Shown: piece by piece, positions 56,731 to 64,000 of the stretch
Numbering within the stretch: position 1 is the first letter of the stretch
Layout of the letters: each line of letters opens with the position of its first letter
From: Hirudo medicinalis
Lineage: Eukaryota; Annelida; Clitellata; Hirudinida; Hirudinidae
Length of the DNA: 64,000 nucleotides
Direction of reading: 5' to 3'
NCBI GenBank assembly: GCA_011800805.1
Contig: MPNW01000024.1
Span: 144,434 to 208,433 of the forward strand
Translations under genes and position numbers: made by a program
The notes under the pieces: model-generated
Told to the model about the DNA's origin: nothing
The model's input: the letters and a program-made list of their open reading frames with translations, nothing else
The model's database searches: none

Positions 56731-58574
56731 ATGGAGGATTCGTTTGAAAGAAAGGCTCAAATATCAGATCACGTAAAGCCTGTATTGATTTTTTTGGGTT
56801 TGCATCTATTTTTATTTACACATCTAGAATGCATTTGCAGTTGTTTTTATTCTATCTATAGAAAAGAACCCGGACATTTCTGATATAAAGTTGGTCACAA
56901 ACGAACAAATTGTTGATTTAAAGTTATGGGAGCAAGTACTTGTGAATACATCATTTTTTAATATTTCATGTTACGAACGTATTTAAATTTTGACCCAGAC
57001 AAATAAATGTCTTCTTCCAAACGACCTTAAAAGTTTTTATCAGCTGACTGACGGATTCACACTAACATGGAATTATAATCTTAATGGTTAATTTCTGATT
57101 GGTCATAAATAATTGCCACTTTTAAATAGTTGTTGAAGTAAAATTTACAATAATTTTTTCCTTTACTTCAAGACTCAACTAAGCTTCCTCTTGGGAAAAT
57201 TTCAATCAACAGCTTGTCAAAACTTAAGCGTTTATTTCCATTGTTTAAAATTCCTGCTTCTTTTAAAACTGCAGAGATGTATTTGCAGCAAGATCCAAGT
57301 AGAATGAATTAATTCCTTTATGTTAACTTTGTAACATTTGAAGAACTTAATAATATAGAAATGATTTGAAGCTGTTTACCTTTGGAGTAATACTTTAATA
57401 ATTAAAAAATGTATTCTTCGTCAACAATTTCAAAGGTAATGCAATTAAATTTGATGATCATCACATGATATTTGAGCTGGATGCCTGCAACAATTTTGGA
57501 AGAGTGGTTCTTGTCATCAAAAGGCCAGATTTGAGAAGCAGTTTGTTATTAATTGGTTTTAATAAGCAATTTGTCTTCTGATATTTTTTCTGCAATTGTT
57601 GTTTGTCAATAACCCTTAGACAAATAGTAAAAGCTCAATCATAATGTGGTTCTATCTTTGATTTTTCAGACAATGCTTTAATAATTTTGCTATAAAACAT
57701 GGTTCAGTTAGATAAGATCACCCACAGTTTGGTCAAGCCATGTGCTTGCACAGAAATATGATATCTACATGAATACATTCGCTTGAAATATGACCGAGAC
57801 CATTCAGAATATTAATCTATTACATTTCAGGCTTCTATTCCTCAGAGTCACACAGCTGTATATGTTTCTTGGACAGGAGTCTCACAATTCATCACCTCAC
57901 AGACACTTTTTGCTCTTACTTCAATCTCATGTTAACACATCTTGGTCTTCCTGGCTGGCAATATGCCTTCACAAATCTTGGACTCACCCCTCAAGCCAGG
58001 GTATCCTGCAATCATTAAGATTGCTGTTTCATGACAATGATAATGATGATGTTGATGATGATGATTAATTTAAGTAGGGGCTTTACTTTAAATTTCCACC
58101 ACTCCATACCAGTGAATAAAAATATTTTGTTGTTCACTTATCTATCTCATGACTCAATGCACATCTTATTGAATAATTAAAATTTATCAATTAAATATTT
58201 TTCTAGCTCTGGATCCAAATGTTTTGCCCAGCAAGGCTTAAAATTGATGAAAACAATTTGAGTGATGAGGAATTGAACAGGGAATTACTTCCAGGATTTG
58301 ATGCCAGGAAAGTTTTTAAAGAACACAACGATAAAAAGTGATGACAAACATTTGTTAATGACTATTATGTGAAATGTTATTATTTTATTCAATAACATTT
58401 GATAAATTATGGAACTTGTTATTCATATTTTTTATTTTACAATATCCAAATATTCATAATAATTCTCATTTGCTTTTTAATTATTTATTTTATTGAAAAA
58501 ATTCCAGGAAAGTAGAGAATGCTTCAACAAAATCTATCAAAAAGAAATATTCAATTCCGTTTGACAAGCAGTAG
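56731..58574 (+). CDS. TPGS2: Tubulin polyglutamylase complex subunit 2
   Basis: Non-catalytic subunit of the TTLL1 polyglutamylase complex that adds glutamate chains to tubulin in cilia and neurons. Eight exons: 56731-56797, 56862-56935, 56999-57086, 57173-57298, 57436-57540, 57831-58000, 58207-58337 and 58508-58574; 828 bp, 275 residues (human about 300). Aligned blocks: KNPDISDIKL, LWEQTNKCLLPNDLKSFYQL, TDGFTLTWNYNLN, LPLGKISINSLSKL, MIFELDACNNFGRVVLV, CFLDRSLTIHHLTDTF and LTHLGLPGWQYAFTNLGL followed by TPQAR. The fold is the SMI1/KNR4-like type. The C-terminus is lysine-rich and shorter than the serine/glycine-rich human tail. All junctions are phase-consistent and the gene ends in TAG. 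Confidence 0.93.
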
Positions 58575-58962
58575 CTGGAGTAATGGCTCCAAAGAAAGAT
58601 GATTCTTGAAATTAAAATATTTATTAAAATATTGAACATTTACAGGGTTTGAATTTTCAAGTTCGACTGCAATTAGTTTTTAGGGAAAATCAGCATTGAA
58701 AATATGGAATGGACTTTGTTTGATGTTCTTATAAAATTCCCATGTTGTTGTTTTGGAAGTTTCACTTCTAGCAAAAGCGTTTTGGAATTTCTCATTCCAT
58801 TCTGGGTTTTATTGTCCTTGCATTTTTAAAAGTGCACAAAAAAAATTTAACGATAAATCGAGTCTCAAATCTCACAGCTCACACATTTGCCTCAATATTT
58901 AAAATAACCAAGATGAAAACGATTTTTTTTTGCAGTTAATGGCAGCCATTTGAAATCAGCTT

Positions 58963-58968
58963 AATAAA
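58963..58968 (+). terminator. TPGS2 poly(A) signal
   Basis: AATAAA about 390 bp after the TPGS2 stop, the first canonical hexamer I saw in the 3' flank. Confidence 0.6.
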
Positions 58969-59039
58969 GTGTTTGCATTTCATCTGCCTTGTGTTATCCT
59001 TGTTATTATCATTGTCAGTGTGAGTTTGTCACCACATAG

Positions 59040-59805
59040 ATGTCACGACCTCTGTGCACAATAAGGCTGAAAAAGAAAACATCAGTCCCTTTTCTTCAAC
59101 AATTGCAAAAATGTGAAATTTAAGGCAAGGCTCCTGACCCCAGAAGAAGGTGTTTTCCCTTTTGGGGTTGCCCGGCACCATCCTGGGTTGACTGCCAGGA
59201 ATCTTCTTTTCCAGCTTGACCAGAACTTTTGGCTAGCAGTAATACTTTGGAAGGAGAGGTCCTGAGAAGTCATGTATGACATGACATTACTAAACATTGA
59301 ACATGAATACTTCGAATAGTTTATTTTTATGAATAAAGGCTGGATAAAATGAACTTACAAAACCTCCACCAGTATTTGCCTGATACATCCAGCACTCCAG
59401 AATTCCTCTCATGGTCTTAACAGCTGTCACAGGCTACTCTTTTGTCCTGCCTATGTGGTCATCAATTTGCCTGTAAAAAAGAGTTTATAAAGCAACTGAA
59501 GAACAGTTTTCTTTGTATTCAAATTGTTTTGTTAAATAAAATCTTCCACAGTGAAAGAACCACTCAAATGCTCTGAATTCATGTCAACCAGCCACACAAA
59601 TTTAGTGATTGCATTCAAGTACGTGTCCATTAATAAATTTTGCTCTAAAATTCTTAACTCACTTACAAACTTGTGACAAAGCCCATATGACATCTGCACA
59701 GTAAAAGTTGTCATTGATATTTGAAATTGTGCAGGAAAGATCGCCAGTATCCTTGGGGATAAGGAGAGGATGCCAAATTCTGGTATCTGATAATCTGTTT
59801 CTTAA
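59040..59805 (-). pseudogene. Exon-like blocks of an unrecognised, possibly decayed gene
   Basis: Three minus-strand blocks look like exons. Block 59671-59805 has a ctgcag acceptor, 45 open codons (includes DTRIWHPLLIPKDTGDL and FYCADVIWALSQ) and a donor. Block about 59350-59472 has a tttttacag acceptor, reads QIDDHIGRTKE, then TAG, then PVTAVKTMRGILECWMYQ, and ends at gtaagt. Block about 59040-59265 reads either as GPLLPKYYC, TAG, PKVLVKLEKKIPGSQ or, in another frame, openly as QKFWSSWKRRFLAVNP. The phases do not join cleanly, and both TAG codons sit where a CAG would restore an open frame. I do not recognise the family. A real gene with mis-read exon edges is the alternative. Confidence 0.3.
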
Positions 59806-60143
59806 CTGCAGTTGTTAGTCAGGAGTCAGAAGCAAAAGACACAATCACAAAGTTACCTCTAGAAAAGTCAGCAAAATTTAAAAATGAGATTGCTTTTAAA
59901 ATAATAAAAATAATTTTTGTAATTATTAAGCCACATTCGAATGCACATCTCAAATGTTAAGTGCATATGACAAAAGATAGGCTGGTGCACTGAAACCAAC
60001 CAAGTTGATAATATTTGTCCAATTTTTTAATAACTTCTGCATAATTAGAATGTGATGTCTTGGCTCTATCGTCCATTATTTCTTATTTCTTCTCTGTCTC
60101 TCCCTGAGGCTGGCCAAACCATCAGCTACTGAACAACATGCAG

Positions 60144-60164
60144 CTGTTTCCCCTGGGGAAACAG
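60144..60164. repeat. Perfect 21-bp palindrome
   Basis: CTGTTTCCCC, one T, then GGGGAAACAG: ten-base perfect arms around a single base. It lies in unique DNA upstream of the minus-strand exon-like blocks. Confidence 0.9.
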
Positions 60165-60774
60165 TTCCAGTTCGCTATGGCAACACTCAAAGATTTTATT
60201 TACCAAGATACTGCTAGTAACACTCTTAATTTAATTCAGCACGCTATCAGCCGATAGGGTGTTCGCACAATGAAAGGTTGAAGAACATCCCTGTCGCCTT
60301 GAACTTTGCAAAAGTTCATAATTGAATAAATAATCGTTTATATCGGTTTATTAATAAGCGTTCGAGTTCATTTTCTGATAATATATCGTAATTTAAGGCT
60401 TTTTACGACAAATTGTAATTTGCATTATGTTAACAATCTAGTTAATCAGTTAAATGATTTATTTAATATGATCCAGGGGTAAGATGAATTCTGATCTAAT
60501 CAGGAAGAAGTCTGAGCAGAGAAAATAGCACGGAATGACCTTGTTAATCAAGTCCTAAGATACTCTGAATTCTTATGAAATACATTGAAATATAGAGTTT
60601 TTGCATTTATAATGCTGGATGTGAATCCCATGTGTGTAATTGTTCAGTATAGAAAAATGCGTTTCGATAGCTTTTGAATTTAAAAAATGTTTGATTCTCA
60701 CAATAAAATTTTCAAAGACTTCCTCACATCATCTTGTGTCTCCAGGGTATGACTCAGCGTTCGTGACTTGTAGT

Positions 60775-60808
60775 GACGACGACGACGACGACGACGATGA
60801 TGATGACG
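60775..60808. repeat. Compound GAC-GAT microsatellite
   Basis: A run of GAC triplets passes directly into GAT triplets, giving a spurious poly-aspartate frame. The surrounding open frame has no other support as a gene. Confidence 0.85.
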
Positions 60809-62285
60809 GTTGTGATTGTGGTTGTTGCAAACATTATTGTGAGGATGACGGCGGTAGCGATGAGATGATTTGCTTAACAGACTGAAATTGCTGGTGTTGC
60901 AGAGGATGGAAAGTCTTTCCAGAATTTCTCATTTTAACGACCAACAGCTGGAGCTCCGTCCGTTCGATATTTCACATGTCTGTGATTATTATCAATTAAG
61001 GTGAAAGAAGTGATGACGAAGATGATGACGATGATGATGACATGATGATGTGATGATTGTGATAATAATATTGATAATGAACTTTCCCCTTACAGCCTCC
61101 AAATGACATTCATAAAATATCAACAAATCAGTCATCTCTAAATCATCGTATTGTGTCGTCGTCGTCATCAGCAGCACCAACCCATTGTCAGAACGATCTT
61201 CGTAGATGAGGCATTGGTTATTATTTTTATTTTTTATTTTTTTTATTTATTTATTTTAAAAGTGAGCAAAGGACAAGTGCCTCTTCACAAGCAAACAAAC
61301 AAGAAAATTTTTTATGAGAGGTGTGACTTATCATTTGTACAAAAGGAAGGGAGTAAGATCGTGACCATTGATGAGGCAGGTGAATCGACAATAGGTTGTG
61401 GATTATTATTATTACTATTATTTAATAAAATTCAATGAATTTCATTTCGTCCTTTTCGTCTTTTTCGTCTTTACAAGAGATTCACAGCAAGCATTCCAAA
61501 AGTTGCTACTGTCGGAACTTAAATGTCTTTATAAAACAATTTGAAGCAACAATGCCCAGTACTTGGCAGACAGAAATGAATCCGCTGAGGAACAGCGGAT
61601 AGATTTCGAACGACGAAGCAGAGGAGCAGGAAATGTCGAAAGTTATTTATTCGTTCAGTCTTCTTTCAATCCATCTTCCAATCCTCACGGACGAGTGGTT
61701 GAACCTTACATTAAACAAAATAAATTTCTTGACATTTTTTGCGTTGTTTCTTGTAGGGCACATTTAATATTTTAAAAGTTGCTTGCACCAGGGGACTTTG
61801 TATCGAATGCATAGTAAGAATCCACTGGAGCGTGAGTGAAATATGTGTTGGGTGGGACCATGGGTACAGCGTGAGGTTTGAGGAGGGCCATGCCCCCTCC
61901 AAATCCGCCATTGCTTCCAACTCTGTTTGCTTGGAATTTTATACGATTAAAAATGGCAGCATTAAATTTTAAGAATAATTTCTTTATTAAATCAAATTTT
62001 ATAGCCGGTTGAAATTTATAAATTCCTTTAAAATTCGTTTATAAGGAGTTAAGCCCTTACAAACAACAATAACAATAACAACCAACAACAACAGCAACAA
62101 TTTCAACAAGAGATTGTATACCACAATTTCGTTAAGCCCCTCCCATTTCAAACAAAGAATCGTACGACGTGAGTCATAGAAAGGCGGTGATGACGTTGAT
62201 GCTAATAATAACAATGACAATCATTCCATCCAGCATTATAATAATAAAATTGATGATAATGATGATTGTAAACATAAATATAACG

Positions 62286-62286
<1 letters not shown>

Positions 62287-62323
<37 letters not shown>

Positions 62324-62338
62324 CAACAACAACAACAA
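62287..62338. repeat. Compound TAA-CAA microsatellite
   Basis: About eleven TAA triplets continue in phase as CAA triplets, then CAT/CGT-rich DNA. The frames give poly-N or poly-Y/C, artefacts of the repeat. Confidence 0.9.
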
Positions 62339-62847
62339 TCATCATCACCATCATAATCATCGTCGTCTTCCATAACCAAGAAGTATGTGAGATTCAAAAG
62401 GAAATGAATGGCAGAGTCCACAAGCACCTCCCCAACATTGCTAACTCCAGTGACTCGCTCCTCTCATGAACTGATTGATGCTTGTAAGGAAGAACAAACG
62501 CCTCAGTTGCCAGAGTGCAGTCGGATTTCGATGACGATTTAATTTAATGATTTAAGATGGTGATGATAATGATGGTGATGGAGGCGTTGATGATGTTGAT
62601 GTAAGGCCAGAGAGCGACATTGCATAAGCTCTAAAATCATCACCATCGCGACTACTGCAACTACCACCATCATCAACATCATGGTGGTCAACAGTGTCAT
62701 CGTCATCATCGTAGTCGTCGTCATTGTCGTCAGCACATCTGCTCACATCGGACTAATCGTCATGCTCGGGAAGGTGCTCTGACTGAGGAATTTGACCTGA
62801 TTAAAGTGTATGTGACGTCATGAACTAGTAGGACTTCTTAGCGAATT

Positions 62848-62867
62848 AACAACAGCAACAACAACAA

Positions 62868-62906
<39 letters not shown>

Positions 62907-62909
62907 CAG
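62848..62909. repeat. CAA-CAG-CAA microsatellite
   Basis: CAA triplets flank a pure CAG core of about nine to ten units (62871-62899), the longest uninterrupted CAG run in the window. It is not inside any supported exon. Confidence 0.9.
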
Positions 62910-63250
62910 TAACAAGAATATGAAAAGGTTCATAAACTAGTTATTAATAGTTACTTTAAGCTAACAGGGACTATTTACTCTTTATTTTAATTGACATTCC
63001 CACAATTACAAGTCCGATAAACCATCACACTTATCATCATCATTACCGCCACCATAGCCATCATCATCATCAAATGTTGTCATCGTCATCATCACTCTAA
63101 TCATCACCGCCATCATCTCACGGCACAAAAAGTAAATGGGAGACGGAAAATTATTCTGCGCTGACTGAACTTTTACATTTGCCACAACCGACACTTAACA
63201 TTAACAACCTTAACAACAACAACAACAACTTTCAAACACGTTGAAGATGC

Positions 63251-63299
63251 AAATAATAACAACAACAACAACAATAATAATAATAATAATAATAATAAC
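63251..63299. repeat. AAC-AAT compound microsatellite
   Basis: AAC triplets followed in phase by AAT triplets, the reverse order of the array at 62287. Confidence 0.85.
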
Positions 63300-64000
63300 G
63301 ATTAAAATAAAGCAATAATTATAAGGCAAAAGAATGACAGATTTAGAGTCACACCCAGCCTTTCGGTGTTTCATCCACCACCAACTTGTATCATTCACTC
63401 ATTCACTCATTCAACACCTCACAACAATGAAGTTCTAATTAAACCTTTAATGGCATTACAAATGCCATCAATCAATTTCGAAGCGTCACTTTATCCACAA
63501 GTCCACAATTTATTATTAATAACACCTCTTACGTCTCTCTCAATCACTGTTGGTATGAATTTTAAATTTCTGAAATTAAAAAAACAACTAAAAAACCCCA
63601 CCATTTAAAGGATATTTTACTTGTTTCGACCCTCAAACAGAAAGGTCAGCAGACGACACACAACAAAATATGAAATAAAAAATTTACTTTCGGAAAAAAC
63701 GAAGCGCCAAAATTATTTAAAAAAATTACATTCTCCCATCGTTGTTGTTGTCGTTGTTCAAATCCATTCCTGTAAGTCTCCAGTCGGCACCTTCCTTCTT
63801 CCATTGGAAGGTTATTCAAATCCTATGGAAAACAACAACAACAACAACTCTTAACCTTATCAGATCTTCTTCTTCTTCAGCTTGTGCTAAGAATATACTT
63901 CACGCGCAGCACGATGTGTTCGTTGAATATTGATATCGTTTCAATTTGCAATTATATTTATTATAATTATCATTGTCATCATCACGTTATCATCATTATC

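Larger units (their letters stand above)
58969..64000. other. Repeat-rich distal region without a supported intact gene
   Basis: Apart from the exon-like blocks at 59.0-59.8 kb, this end contains only short frames, many through triplet repeats (poly-D, poly-N, poly-H, poly-S). AT-rich filler alternates with GAT/CAT, AAC and AAT arrays, resembling the first 12 kb in composition. No RNA gene was recognised. Confidence 0.6.

Noticed and set aside
57790..58068. 92-codon plus-strand frame with an acidic end
   Set aside because: Wrong frame of the sixth TPGS2 exon; the true frame gives CFLDRSLTIHHLTDTF and ends at a donor at 58000.

Overview
This window looks like nuclear DNA from an AT-rich, intron-rich animal. 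Almost every gene is split into many short exons with GT-AG introns of about 50-500 bp, AATAAA poly(A) signals, and conserved metazoan products. Several products are tied to cilia or microtubules (a TPGS2 tubulin polyglutamylase subunit, an RIIAD1-type RIIa-domain protein). Abundant simple-sequence arrays and tRNA-derived SINEs suggest an invertebrate. I cannot fix the phylum from sequence alone. One ambiguous base (n) lies at 3853.

Layout. Positions 1 to about 12.3 kb hold no gene I can support; the stretch is packed with tandem repeats (24-, 14- and 16-bp minisatellites, CCAT and GAT/GTT microsatellites) and one SINE. EXOSC10 (minus, 12308-17517) and an eIF4G gene (plus, 18128-28064) follow, head to head across about 610 bp. 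RIIAD1 (plus, 30473-31003) and RPL17 (minus, 31072-31896, with a 5'TOP start near 32066) are tail to tail. CHD1 (minus, 33190-41279) comes next, then a 4.7 kb stretch of unclear content. DUS2 (minus, 46026-49429), a glucose-6-phosphate 1-epimerase (minus, 50834-53283), PTCD2 (plus, 53689-56166) and TPGS2 (plus, 56731-58574) are closely packed. The last 5 kb has exon-like fragments of an unrecognised, possibly decayed gene, a perfect 21-bp palindrome and more triplet repeats.

The genes form no single pathway. They are mostly housekeeping: RNA decay (EXOSC10), translation (eIF4G, RPL17, DUS2, and PTCD2 in mitochondria), chromatin (CHD1), sugar-phosphate metabolism (the epimerase), and microtubule/cilium functions (TPGS2, RIIAD1). 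Exon models for RIIAD1, RPL17, the epimerase, PTCD2 and TPGS2 were assembled by hand from GT-AG sites; each sums to an exact multiple of three with no internal stop. The points most worth checking are a probable internal promoter and an unusually short C-terminus in eIF4G, a structured intron that could encode a small RNA, a tiny mariner-like MITE, a SINE family, and an unidentified transcription unit upstream of CHD1. I did not find a clear novel defence or mobile system.
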